A DNA stretch of 64,000 nucleotides from contig OX485803.1 of assembly GCA_950295325.1 (NCBI GenBank), positions 62,699,554 through 62,763,553 on the forward strand, given 5' to 3'. This document shows positions 33,271 to 44,900 of the stretch, piece after piece; position 1 is the first letter of the stretch; each line of letters opens with the position of its first letter. A program made the translations under genes and the position numbers. The notes below the pieces were generated by a model that saw only the letters and a list, made by a program, of their open reading frames with translations, did not search any database and was not told the origin of the DNA. The DNA is from Polytrichum commune (lineage: Eukaryota; Streptophyta; Polytrichopsida; Polytrichales; Polytrichaceae).

Positions 33271-35519
33271 TTCTCCCGAAGTGGTTGCATTTTGGTTTGT
33301 TCTTGCAATTGAATTTTCAATTTGTGCCAAAAATACAAAACAAAAGAGCTTTTCACTCATTCTTGCCTCTCGAGGAAATCGACATACTCATTAGCACCAC
33401 GGTGATTTTGGCGTTTATTAAATATTATTGGGATTTGTTTAAAAAGTTGGATATGATTTTGTCAAAAAACTTATGTTTTGTGTTACCCCGATAAGTGTCA
33501 AAGTTTCCTATATGCTAAGAAAGATTGCACTCTCTCCCAAAAAAAATCCCAAAATAACACTAGTAAGTGTTAATTATTAATTGTTAAATGTTAAAAGAAC
33601 TTATAAAAAAATGCTCCCATCTTCAATGAATTCACCACGATGAGTGCTAATTTGGATGAAAGTGATGCTATGAAATTATATAATTGGATGAAATTGAAGT
33701 AGGTTCATCATCTATTTGACTTGTACAAAGAGTAAAACTGGACCCACTACGAATGCACACGAGTTCATCAATAATGAATTGGAAGATGATCCATACAATC
33801 CCTACGTACCTATCACAGAGGAACTTATAAATATACTTGATGAAAGAGATGATACAACTGATACTAAACCCATCAAAGAAACTAACAAAGTGCAAATTGT
33901 TGATATGATTGCAAACAAAGTAAGATTCAAAGATGCTAGAAGTCATTCGTGACCTTGAAATTATTTTCAACACAAATGCATGCCAATGTTACACCTCTCA
34001 TCCAAAGCAATCGAACACTTCAAAAAGAAACAAGATTTTAGCGTGCCTGAGAATTTCATCAAACTATCATATATTCATTCTTTCATTATGCTTAGATGCA
34101 TGATGACATTAATATTTTGTCTATTTACATCCTTTATTTACATAAGTGCTATGTTTTTTATTCTAAAGTCACAGACGCTCTATTCATGTAAGTGTTGTCT
34201 ATGCTACCCCCAATAAGTGTTAGTGGTAGCACCAACTAAGTTTTACAAGTTTCCTTGCTCCAAAGTGTTAACCTACATCGAGGGTGGACTATTAAACATG
34301 AAAATGTGGTAGAACCTTCCATTTACAATAAGCTAAATAATCAACAAATTTTTGTAGAAACCATCATGGGACTACGGTAGCTTCAATTGATCATTAGGTA
34401 CCATGATCATCATGTTTGAAGGACAATGGCATTCATTTAGAATGTGACATGGAATGAAAGAATGTCACTTAAATGGCACTCCATGGGCATGGTGTCAGCC
34501 GTGTTTTGGTGACAAAATCCAGTCAAAAGCAAAAACAAACTTCAAAATATTTTTTTGGGTCAAAATTTGTACCAAATCTGAAAACAAAAATTGTGAAATA
34601 ATAATCAATGTTCAACATTTTCATCCAGTTTGTCTATTGATGCTATGTCTATCATTTATAGAAGTTGTTGCATATGGACTTTAACCCCTAATGTCCTATT
34701 TGATCATAATTTGGTTGTGAATAGTTCGCTCTAACCCCTTTGACACTAGTTTGGATGGTTTTTGGATTGTTTCAACTGTTCTTATTGTACACGTGTGTGA
34801 TATGTCATGCCACGTGGATAATTTTGATTCAACAAAGTTAGTTTTTTTTGGATGAATTCAAATATGAGAGTGATATCTCAACTGGTTTATAATGGAATTA
34901 GTCCACGAATGCCTGCTTGACATTTGTCACATCCACGGTTTAGGGGCAGGATATCCTAAACATGTTGTTTGTTGATCCATATGTGCAAATGATTCCCAAT
35001 GGATCTAAAAAATTGCATGACACTCAAACACAACATATCCTAAACATCTACCATTGGAAGTTTGAGTTGGACATGTGTTGGTGGGTGCAAATCCATGTGG
35101 AAGGTGCACAGTTGTGGCAATGTTGTCTCAAGCTTCCCGAAATATCACAAAATATTGGTTTCAATGTTTGTGAGCTGATTCGAATATGCATATTGCCCTC
35201 TTTTGAACGAGGGTAACATTTTGTCACTTGAAGATGTTTTGAGTGGAGGTTCGATCAAAGAATCAAGCCCAATTTAATTTCTAAATTGTTGCCCCTCGAG
35301 ATCGCTATCGACATTCCTATTATAATATCCTACATAACATAACTTCAACATTTAAAAGTTGGATTGTGAGTAGTCACCTCTAACTGCAAACATCTATACA
35401 ATTGGATTTGTCAAAAAATAAATAAAAATAAAGTATATATATATATCTCTTCAGGTACATCCATTGATATCGAGGTCACATTTTTTAGGCAGATTTGAGG
35501 GAAATTGGGCATGGGAAGT
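33271..35519. other. Spacer; one short ORF of unknown origin
   Basis: AT-rich sequence. At 33716-33952 a 78-codon frame contains EFINNELEDDPYNPYVPITE and acidic, Thr-rich residues; it is not recognised and may be a transposon ORF fragment or chance. No termini, tRNAs or other genes were found in the remaining 2 kb. Confidence 0.4.
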
Positions 35520-35785
35520 TAGGGGTAAAACAAACACTTCTCATTAGATATAGAGCATGCAATATGATTAGCAAATCCAAACCATCCCCATAGTCATTTT
35601 TCTCATGATTTTTGGAGTTCATATAAGTATCTTTTCATGTACAAAACAAAGATGTCTCTTTCACATTAAATGATCATATAGACCCCCCTCATTTTTTTGG
35701 CTATTGAATCCAGAACAATCAACATATATTGAGCACATAGTCTATTTTCTTTGTTTAAAAACATGTTTTTGGGTGCATGTTCTTA

Positions 35786-36847
35786 GAGCATCTCCACCAA
35801 TAACGGTAGCATGCATTGTAGCCAAGCATTAGCATGTTACCGTTATCGCCATGTCTCAACATCCTCCAAAGATCCGTCCAATGTCACAAAGCCACTGACA
35901 CACATACAAATATGGCATTGCCACACTATGGTCTAGGCGTCCATAGTCGACGATGTCAATTTAACCGCTCACTGCTTCAAAATTTGCTACAAATGCCGAC
36001 ATGGATGAAATCTATATTTTTCAAGTGAATTGAGTTAAGGTTTATGTGGCGGCAGCTTGTGGTTGATTACCCTCATAGGATTTTTGACAATTATTGTAGC
36101 AAGCATTAACATTTAGAAGATTGGTTATGGGTTAAATCTACATATCAACTATGTGTTAACCTAACTTTACCGCTTTGAAATTTGTAGCAGATTCCATAAT
36201 CATTATTGAATTGTTTTTTTTATTGTTTTGCATTCTCCTTAGAATTTGTTTATCTTTGCAAGAAAAACAAATCCCTGATATTTTTCCTCCTAAATAGATG
36301 CAATCTCTCTTATTTTATCAATTATCGATGCCTCAACCCTATAGGAATTCTTCGACGCTGGTAATAGAATACGGTCCTCAAAATTCAAGTTATTATTGTA
36401 AAATATATCCTACTTTCTAATCACTCAAACCAATGTGCCATTACGCCTATCTCCACAACCCGCTCCACTACACTGCACCACTCCCCTAATATCCCAATAG
36501 GCCTTAAGTTCAAGATGTCCCTAAACTACCCGGTGATATAGTGGAGAGGTACCCATTTATGAATGAAGTGATTGATGGTTCGATTCCTGTTGGGAAATCT
36601 TCTCTCTACTTGACGAAAAAAACCCAGGTAGGTAGGTAGGAAGCCAAGAGCCCACCCACCGCAAGGTAGGCAGTAAACCCCACCCTGCACCAAGAGGATT
36701 CTTGAGCATGATAGAACCAACATGCTCAAATTCATGTCTGATTGCCCAACGTTGTACTTTCTTTCTTTCTGTCTTTCTTTCTTTCCCAATAGGCCTCGCT
36801 AGGAGTTGCGGCAAAATAAAGTGGTGGCGTGGCCGGTGGGGTTGCTC
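35786..36847. mobile_element. Harbinger-like element with GAGCATC ends
   Basis: 1,062-bp non-coding element starting GAGCATCTCCACC and ending GGTGGGGTTGCTC (13-bp inverted ends, two mismatches), flanked by TTA (35783-35785 and 36848-36850). The ends match those of the 4-kb element at 58945-63005 (GAGCGTCCCCACCAGC), so both belong to one group. A left subterminal foldback (TAACGGTAGCATGC with GCATGTTACCGTTA) lies at about 35801-35846. A SINE has inserted at 36505-36783, so the element before that was about 770 bp. Confidence 0.72.
36505..36783 (+). mobile_element. tRNA-derived SINE, perfect 13-bp TSD
   Basis: 279-bp SINE with pol III boxes: A-box-like TGATATAGTGG (36534-36544) and a canonical B box GGTTCGATTCC (36577-36587). 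It is flanked by perfect direct repeats TCCCAATAGGCCT (36492-36504 and 36784-36796). The 3' part has a GAGCATG/CATGCTC hairpin (about 36704-36727) and ends in a (CTTT)n-type pyrimidine tail (36760-36783). It is a different family from the SINE at 9530: different tail, different hairpin. Perfect TSD implies recent insertion. Confidence 0.9.
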
Positions 36848-37059
36848 TTAGATTCACATACCACTCAAATACAAAAGTCCATTTTACCTTAATACCTTTT
36901 CAAACAAGAAATAATACTCTTGATAATGTAGTAATTGATCCCTAATTTTTAAGATTAAGACCTAAAAATTTGTTTCCAAATAAATAAACATTTTGTCACT
37001 CCTAATGGAGCCGGTGTCAGGTTGCAGACCCTCTAATAACATGGCTGCCACGTATCAAT

Positions 37060-37522
37060 CGAGCCCACATTCCCAAAATGGCGCAGCATGGACGACTACC
37101 GATGAACTCCGTTTGCGTAGGATGAAAAGTGTTCCTTGCACGGGGCCCGAGATGGATGAAAACTGAGGAGGAGGAGGAGGACACACAAAGTGCGGAGTTG
37201 GACTCCCTCTGGAATTATAGCCGTTAGGTAGATACTAGGACGTGAGATGTACGCCACTGGTACATGTGAAGAATTGACGCGGTGAGGACTACGCGTAGTC
37301 TCCCAACACTCATCACTGCAGGCAGGCAGGCAGGCAGGCAGTTCCCTCGGTCTCAGACTCCTCGCACTTCCCTCGCAACCAATCTCCCAAAACATGGACT
37401 TAGAGCCAACCTTGGCAACATCATCACCAATGCACATATCACCAACAAGCTCTTGACTTAGTTAAGTGGGTCAGCTAGGGTTTGACACTGGCAGGAAAGA
37501 AAGCAGGACAGAAAAACTCGGA

Positions 37523-37564
<42 letters not shown>

Positions 37565-39158
37565 AGAAGAAGAAGAAGAAGAAGAAGAAGAAGAAGAAGA
37601 AGAAGAAGAAGAAGAGGGTTTCGGAGGTTTCGGAGGGATGATGCACTAGGAACAGCATTGCATCCCTCGCATTGAAGTTTTGCACCGGTCGTTGTTTACC
37701 TACTTCTTCTTATTGCAAAGAAGAAATCTCACCTATTGCCAAGATCTTCCTAAAGCTCTTGGAACCATCATATCGGAGGTGCGCATTTTTAATTTGGCAT
37801 GGCGGGATGATTGTTAAGGTTGTTGGATCATCAGGAAGCTTGAGTGAATTTCTGGCGTGTCTGAGCTACAGGAGCGCCAATTGGAACTACGTTCCGGAGG
37901 AGGAGGATGAGTGAGATGATTATTATTATTATTGCAAGCGAAAAAATCATCGCGCTGTAGTCCTCTTGTTTTGATTGAGCACAGTGTGATGTGCGGGTTT
38001 ATATCCCGACGACGTCGAGTGGTCGATCTCCTGCAATGATCAGGAGTTTGAGCTTGAATTACTACGTTCTGAGGTCCAGTCAAGGGGTGTATGAGAAGAA
38101 GACAAGCTCTGCTTCGTAACTCCATCCAGTTGTTGACAGAGAGTGACTTCAAGCAGGTCAGGTCAGGTCAGTGATGTGATGTATTTTGATCCTCTTCTTT
38201 ATTGTTGTTGTTATTTATTCTAGAATTATTATTCCGAGCTTTGGCATTGTCGATTGTCTTTCCTCTCTAGTTAAAGTTTCACCGAGGAGCGTTAGGAATT
38301 TCAGCAATCCCTAACTTACTTCATTCCTCTCCACTTTCCTGGTGTTTGAAGTTATAATTTCCCAGAGCTTTCTGAGCTCGGATGCTATATAGGCATGCGG
38401 CATGTATCTTAAATGGCTCTTAATACACTTGCTCATGAGAACGAGTTTAGGTCCGTGAGTGTCTTGTTTGCTGCGGAAGCTATTGGTTATGTGTTATGAT
38501 AGTCCTTTTTAAATTGGTCGCCACCCGAGAATTTTTTTTTCTTCTAGGTTTGCTGTTGTCCTTTCTCTGAACCGACTCTCTCCATCGCTTGTAGAGCATC
38601 AGCAAGTAAGTAATAAACAACATCTTTGACTTGATGGAGCGATGATACTGTTGATGTTAAAATGTATTTTGGTCTGACATCTGTTACCTGTTACTGTGCC
38701 TGTACTAGCGAACCCTATCTATATGCGTGGATTCACTTGTGTCACCTTTCCATGCAAATCTACAATGGGGATTGTGTCAGTGTTGTCAAATATTATTGCT
38801 CGTCATTGTAGTTAAGGTAAATAGTGCTAAACCCAACATCCCACACAAAACCATGAACACCCTAAAATCTTGCACAGTAAGTGCGCATTGATTCTGCGAA
38901 TATCCACCGCCATAATATTAGGCTCTCGTGTTTGCTTTGGACCATCTACCAATAATTTTTTTATTGAACCCTTATAAGTTGTGCTTGCATACTCAAGTAA
39001 GTTATACTTTGGTGCCTTGGAATTCCCAGTCAATTGCTAACGATAATCATTCAATAAATTTTACACATCTAAGAATAGCATATATGCTCAGTGACGGTTT
39101 TAGCACCATCTACCTTAACGAATTGTGTTATTTGTGGATTCAGGTATTGGTTTTTGGA
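37060..39158 (+). promoter_or_regulatory. PP1 promoter and probable non-coding leader
   Basis: About 2.1 kb ahead of the PP1 start, richer in GC than the transposon spacer and free of recognised repeats. It contains a (GCAG)n/(CAGG)n run near 37320-37341 and the GA/GAA tract at 37520-37614, both common in plant core promoters and 5' UTRs. An acceptor-like TTGTGGATTCAG at 39133-39144 precedes the uORF and the main ATG, suggesting a leader intron whose donor lies upstream. The transcription start cannot be placed by eye. Confidence 0.45.
37520..37614 (+). repeat. (GA)n(GAA)n microsatellite
   Basis: About 40 bp of GA repeats followed by about 53 bp of AAG/GAA repeats on the plus strand. It lies 1.6 kb upstream of the PP1 ATG in the proposed promoter or first leader exon. 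Open frames across it encode only Arg/Glu or Leu/Ser/Phe runs and are not genes. Confidence 0.9.
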
Positions 39159-39221
39159 ATGGCAGCAGAGGACAGTGTAGGTCAAAGATGGAGAAATCAG
39201 AGAAATAAAGTGCGGGGATAG
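39159..39221 (+). promoter_or_regulatory. Upstream ORF, 20 codons, before PP1 ATG
   Basis: ATG at 39159 opens a 20-codon frame ([20 protein letters not shown]) that stops with TAG 17 nt before the PP1 initiation codon, in a different frame. If the mRNA leader includes this stretch, as the acceptor-like site at 39143-39144 suggests, ribosomes would meet this ATG first and need to reinitiate, which would lower PP1 translation. Whether the leader contains it is inference. Confidence 0.4.
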
Positions 39222-39238
39222 GAGTAGAGAGAGGCCAG

Positions 39239-41912
39239 ATGGACATTGCCGTACTGGATGACATCGTAGCGCGGCTGCTGGAGGTTCGGACAGGGCGTCC
39301 GGGCAAGCAAGTGCAGCTTTCCGAGGCTGAAATTCGGCAACTATGTGTTGCCTCAAAGGAAATATTTCTGTCCCAGCCTAATCTTCTCGAGCTGGAAGCC
39401 CCAATCAAGATCTGTGGTGAGCGGAGTACACACTTCTGTAGATATGAGCAAGTCTTTAGGGTAGGAGCACCATTTGCAGGTGCAAATCATCTCTTGTAAT
39501 TCAGATTCTAATGTCCTCCAAAGACACTTCAATCTACTTCAGTACACTAAACATCTCATCCAATGTGGCGTTAAAATTGATGTGATGTTGATTAGAGTGA
39601 TCTTTGTGACTTGTCATGTAGCACCAAGTGTCATTTGACACCCACTCTAGTTAATACCCAGTGATTGCACGGCAATTAATGTGGATTGATGATGATTGTT
39701 GTGGGCCACACTAAACAGATGTATAGTGTAGTTTCAAGTGTAGGAGCTTACTACCTGTATGGCTACATTGGATAGTTTCTCAATGTAGACAGCATAAATG
39801 AGGGAATAGAAAGTATGTACCATTGAAGTACTTGTTTACAGATAATAAGTCACCATCAAATGGAGGGGTTGGTGATTGTTATTCCGTTTCTGGTGCCATG
39901 AAGTCTATGTGCTCACAAAATAGGGGAACACTTTATAAGTATATGTTATGTGTAGTGGAGCTAGTTAATACAGAGGGGAGGTTGAGAACCATTTGTATTT
40001 GGAAAGGATAGATGGTGAGGAAAGGTCGAACTGCTGCTTGTGACTGGTAATCGTGTAGCCAGTAGAAATTTGAGCTTGTGGTGTACCTGGTACAGAAATA
40101 TCTGCATTAGCACAGCTGGACGACCTTGATCATTGAACTAATGTTGGTCACTGGCTTTGGGTGCAGGTGATATCCATGGGCAATACTCTGACCTCTTAAG
40201 GTTATTTGAGTATGGTGGCTTCCCTCCAGAGGCCAACTACTTGTTCCTAGGGGACTATGTGGATCGAGGGAAACAGAGCCTAGAAACCATCTGTCTTCTC
40301 TTGGCATATAAGATCAAGTACCCGGAAAACTTTTTCTTACTGAGAGGTAACCATGAATGTGCATCAATCAATCGAATCTACGGCTTCTACGATGAATGCA
40401 AACGTCGATTCAACATACGGTTGTGGAAGACGTTTACAGATTGTTTCAACTGCTTGCCAGTGGCTGCCTTGATTGACGAGAAGATTTTGTGCATGCATGG
40501 AGGCCTGTCTCCCGAACTGAAAAATCTGGACCAGATAAAGAAAATTGCTCGCCCAACAGATGTTCCTGATGCAGGCTTGTTGTGCGATCTACTCTGGGCA
40601 GATCCTGACAAAGATGTGCAAGGCTGGGGAGATAATGACCGAGGTGTCTCTTTTACTTTTGGTCCCGACACAGTCTCAGAGTTCCTACAAAAACATGACT
40701 TGGATCTGATTTGTAGAGCACATCAGGTAAAATTTTGCTTTTATAGTCCATAGTAATTTCTTTGTAATAAGATGATCCAACAAATACTTGCAGTGTATTA
40801 GAATCTGATATAGGTGACCAGGGCAATATATAACCTATATAATTCTGTATGGTCAACTTAAAGTTTATAACAAGTGTCTTGCAAATATATACATGGGTTG
40901 CTGCTTATGATTCAGAGAAGCACATATGAATTGGTGTGCGTTTATTTTCTTCCAACCAGTTGAATCTTCAATATCACCAGTGAATCTGAATCTCAATGTG
41001 ATCAAAGAAAATGTTATCTGAAGTATTGCCTAATTTCCATACATTTCAATCGTCTACAGTAGTTGACACCATAAGTTGGATAGTCTCTATGTTTTGTGAC
41101 CACTTTGAGAGCATGCTTTAGTACTATTTCTCCTTTCTCTGTTTATGGTACTCTGACGAAAATGTATTCTATGCAGGTAGTGGAGGATGGCTACGAGTTT
41201 TTTGCAAAGCGCCAGCTTGTCACCATATTCTCAGCTCCAAATTATTGTGGCGAATTTGATAATGCAGGAGCAATGATGAGTGTTGACGATAGTCTGATGT
41301 GCTCATTTCAAATTCTCAAACCAGCTGAAAAGAAACAAAAGTTTCCTGCATATGGCAACAACCCATCACGGCCAGGAACTCCACCACGTACTGTCAAGGT
41401 GAGCATGTACTTTCTGGTTGAGATTATTTTTTGATCTGCTTTGTTGTGGATTGTTGTGGCCATGTCACCTTGTTTTGCAACGCTATGTATTAACGGTGAA
41501 TCACGTCTTGCAAAAGTCCATCCCAACAACATACACCATTATGGTTTTTGTGAAATTCTAGTTCTGGAATTTGATCAGCCCGGACATGAGCTAAGGTTGA
41601 AGTGGTTAAAACTAAATGTATTAATGATGATGTGAAGCTTGTGTACGATTGCTTTTTGTAGAGTTGTTTGTGTTGTTCTTCAAGGGTAAAGGGATAATGC
41701 CAGATGTTGTATGGGCATGAGAATCAAAGGTTTTTAAAGTGTAAGCAATCTTGAACCTGGCAACTTGATTCTTTTGAGGCTCTCCTATACACCATGAATT
41801 ATTCTTTTGCAATCCTGAGCAGCATTTTCCATCCAATGTGTAGAAGTTAGTATGAAATATGCTGCCACATGTGCTGAACTCTTTAACAAAGATTTAATTT
41901 TTCTAGGATTGA
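39239..41912 (+). CDS. TOPP: PP1 catalytic subunit (TOPP-type phosphatase)
   Basis: Serine/threonine protein phosphatase 1 catalytic subunit, a metal-dependent enzyme of nucleus and cytoplasm directed by regulatory subunits. Four exons: 39239-39416, 40167-40726, 41177-41398 and 41907-41912 (966 nt, 321 residues, normal for the family). All metal and catalytic motifs are present at positions three less than in animal PP1: GDIHG (Asp61, His63), GDYVDRG (Asp89), RGNHE (Asn121, His122), HGG (His170) and CRAHQ (His245); [19 protein letters not shown] follows. The start is favoured because [15 protein letters not shown] aligns with the usual N-terminus. The last exon is only six bases (Asp-stop) behind acceptor TTTTTCTAG; without it the frame would run 13 codons into the intron. 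The C-terminal [12 protein letters not shown] keeps the plant/animal PGTPP motif. Introns are 750, 450 and 508 bp; the first hosts a family E element. Confidence 0.95.
39543..39736. mobile_element. TIR element family E, PP1 intron 1
   Basis: About 194-bp non-coding element with ends TACACTAAACATCT and, on the right, ATGTATAGTGTAG. It shares its body with 18272-18862 (GACTTGTCATGT, GCACCAAGTGTCAT, ATTGCACGGCAATTAATGTG, GTGGGCCACAC). It lacks the nested Harbinger MITE and so serves as its empty site. Target duplication unclear. Confidence 0.6.
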
Positions 41913-44900
41913 CGGCAACTGAATGTGGGCTTGCTAATTGGAACAGCCTTACCCAGGGGCGGGTATACTGCGGAGCTTGAGATTGTGGCCATACAACCAG
42001 TCATGATCATAGAAGACATACAAATACTCTCAAGCGAATTATTGCATTCAATGCACGCATCCACATAGTGGAGAGGTGCTTGGGATGGGGAAGAGGGGGT
42101 TGGGGTTCTAGAAGGTTTTACTTTTGAGTGCAGAGGGCACAAGTCATTTAAGCTTGCAAAGCAGAAAATTTGCCAGGAGGGTGAGTTGCAAGTCCTGGGG
42201 TGCAAATTGTCTCGTGGAGGCACAGGCTTAGGCTTGAGCATGACACTTATGACATGTCTAGTATGTACATTAGTGAGCACCCCTGTGTCCAGTCAGCTCG
42301 CCTCATTTTACATTAGTTACTCTTTTCTTTGACATGCATAGCAGTTCACAACCTGCTCGACTTCTCTTATGCATGTATCTCCTTACTGCTTTCCTGTATG
42401 ATTCATGTTTCTTAATATCACTTGGAATTAGTCTTTCAGCCCATTTCATGTTGTACATTGTCACTGGACTATTCTGGAGCAGTTGCCTCCACCAGTTACA
42501 CACTGCCCTCTGCAGTGGATGTTTCCTGGATTCTATTAGATATTGTCACCGTGCAGCTTGCAAATTTTAGTTCACATATAAACTGTAGCTTGGCTCTGCT
42601 ACTTAGAATGCTGCAATAGACCTTGGTCACGTAGATTTGATTACAGCCATCCAGGTTTTTGGAGGAGTGAAATGATCTTTGTGTGTATCACCATGCTCAT
42701 GATAACTGAGATTAATAGGAAGCTTTGCTAAATTGTAGTTGGGTGGACAGGAAATAATTCTTTCATGGAGCACCTAGGTGAAAGTGATATGTTGAATTGC
42801 ACTGCCAAGTGCTAGAAATGAACAAGTGGAGATGACTGTATCATGTGAACCTCTTTGGGGCCTCCTATGCACAAACACACATTGAAATTTTATATGCTAG
42901 TAGTTGGCTGCGGTATTGTTGATGTCACTCAAGTTATATACGGGTGTTATTCAGTTACTCTTCTTCATCAGACACTTATACTTGATTGGTGTGTGGTTGG
43001 GTGAGGCTCATAAAGACACATGCTTAAAAGAGAGTGGATTACGTCTTCAAATTTGATTAAAAATTCTACACTCAATAGTGGACACAATTGGGAGGACTTA
43101 TGTATTCAGATAAGGAATCAACAAACATGCACTTCCAATAACCAAATTAAATTAGGGGAGGTCCAATTTTATTGATGGGTCATTATAGATTTGCTTATGC
43201 AACACAAGTTTTGTTGTGTAAATATAATCAATAGAAGTTGGAGAACATGAAGAATGCATTGAATACCACCCACATACTATAGGTGAGGCAATATGTGGCA
43301 TTGTGCTAGTGTTGTGCTATATGTAAGTAAGTTGTGTGGGCCTTGTATCGTCACTTTCTCAATTTGACACCTCTATCTAAGTGGTATAAGGCAAGCCTTG
43401 AAGTTAAGAATGGATAGTAAAAAGACATGTGTTCTGATGAGCTTGGAGTATGTGCTCAAAAAATAAATATCAATCTAGGTTCAATTGTTGACACATTGGG
43501 AGGGCATGACCAATTAACCCCTAAATGCTCAAGCCTTCACAATCTACTTTTGGGCATTTCCAACACCAATGTTGAAAATTTCTATTATGTAGCAAAATAG
43601 AGTATGTTTTCTTGCAATCCAACTATACGGATGTGAACTAGAATACCATATATTCTTGCTGTGAGATTTTGAAGTCAATCAAATCACATTTCCTAGATCA
43701 GATTGACATATGAACATGGCCTTCATTTCGGGGGCCATTTGAATGAAACTTTGAAATTTTTCGTTTCATGACCATTTCGGTCATGTCAAAAAATTTAGAA
43801 AGTTAGCAACTTTGCCATAAAATATTATGTGGATGACAAATGAGCTAATCCCAAAAAAGTTGGTTTTTTTGAGGGAATTTAGATGAAGTCCGTCACCCTC
43901 AAAGTTGGAGGGCCACATGGGGTCATTTTTGGGAAAATTCCCCTCTTTCATGGAACAAGCAACATGTGCACTAATTTTTTTTTCCAAAATCCATTTAGTC
44001 AAGCTGTGCACAACCATCACCTTAACCTAAGGGGGAAAAAAACCCACCCAAAGTGGGCATCATGTGTGAAAGATGTTGGCTCCTACATTTGGGCAGCTCA
44101 TGGGATCACCTCCCAAAACAAGTTGCAATGCCAACGTAACAAAAAATCTTACATGCTTGGAGTATGAGAATTTTATATGTTATTTTTGCCCACATGGTAG
44201 TGGGCACCACTCTACACTAGTAGATACCTTCCATCCACATAGATTGCCACCTAGTGGGTCACAACCCCATCAAAGTATTAGGGGGCGACCCATTTTGCGT
44301 TGCATGAGCGATTAAGGGTTAAAAAATATGAATCTTCACTTTGGCTTCTCTAAAGTCTGCATCTCTACTATGGTTATAAAATTTGAAATGACAAACCCTA
44401 TGATTTGCAATAATTGAGTGGATGAGATGAATCATGATCTAAACCAACAACCAAAATTGTATGTGCAGTTGAACGTTGCCATAATAGGGTCCTATGTGAC
44501 CAAGTTGTAGCTCCTTGGTCATCACCCTTGGAATTTATATCAATTTAAGGTGGGCTCCAAATTGATTTGCAAGTGAACTCGACTTCTCCATTGACATTGG
44601 CAAATCAACTAAAGTTTATGGTTGGTAAATCAGAGTTACATTCCATAGCTAGTCTATTGTACTAGGCAATCTCAAGTCTTTCTTCCAATTGAATCACCAA
44701 ATTGATATTAGCCTCTATCTCATGAAGGCCACTACACTCTATTACTCTAGGGAGTTAGCCTCTTTGTCACCATCTTGAGGTACTTTTAGTCCCATAAGCC
44801 TTTGGGTTTCCCAGATTTTGAAATTAATTTCATTTCATTTCATAGCAAACAAGAAAAAGTAATTGTTTAAGACCCATCTACTTTAAAGTAGGTGGGAATT

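Larger units (their letters stand above)
35520..36960 (+). repeat. Dispersed repeat family B, interrupted copy
   Basis: Family B copy split at 35785/36848 by a 1,062-bp Harbinger-like element. The left part includes CACTTCTCATTAGATATAGA and TTTTTGGAGTTCATATAAGT and ends GGGTGCATGTTCTTA. The right part resumes TTAGATTCACATACCACTCA. The uninterrupted copy at 12.9 kb reads GGTGCATGTTCTTAAATACA at the same place. Confidence 0.6.

Noticed and set aside
36526-36814. Two minus-strand frames of about 85 codons
   Set aside because: They are antisense readings of the SINE and its pyrimidine tail.
37458-37685. Open frames on both strands across the GA/GAA tract
   Set aside because: They encode only Arg/Glu or Leu/Ser/Phe homopolymer-like runs produced by the microsatellite.
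43883-44315. Candidate gene in two frames (ASCVKDVGSYIW...)
   Set aside because: Frameshifted, no recognised family and no splice sites that fix it; left as spacer.
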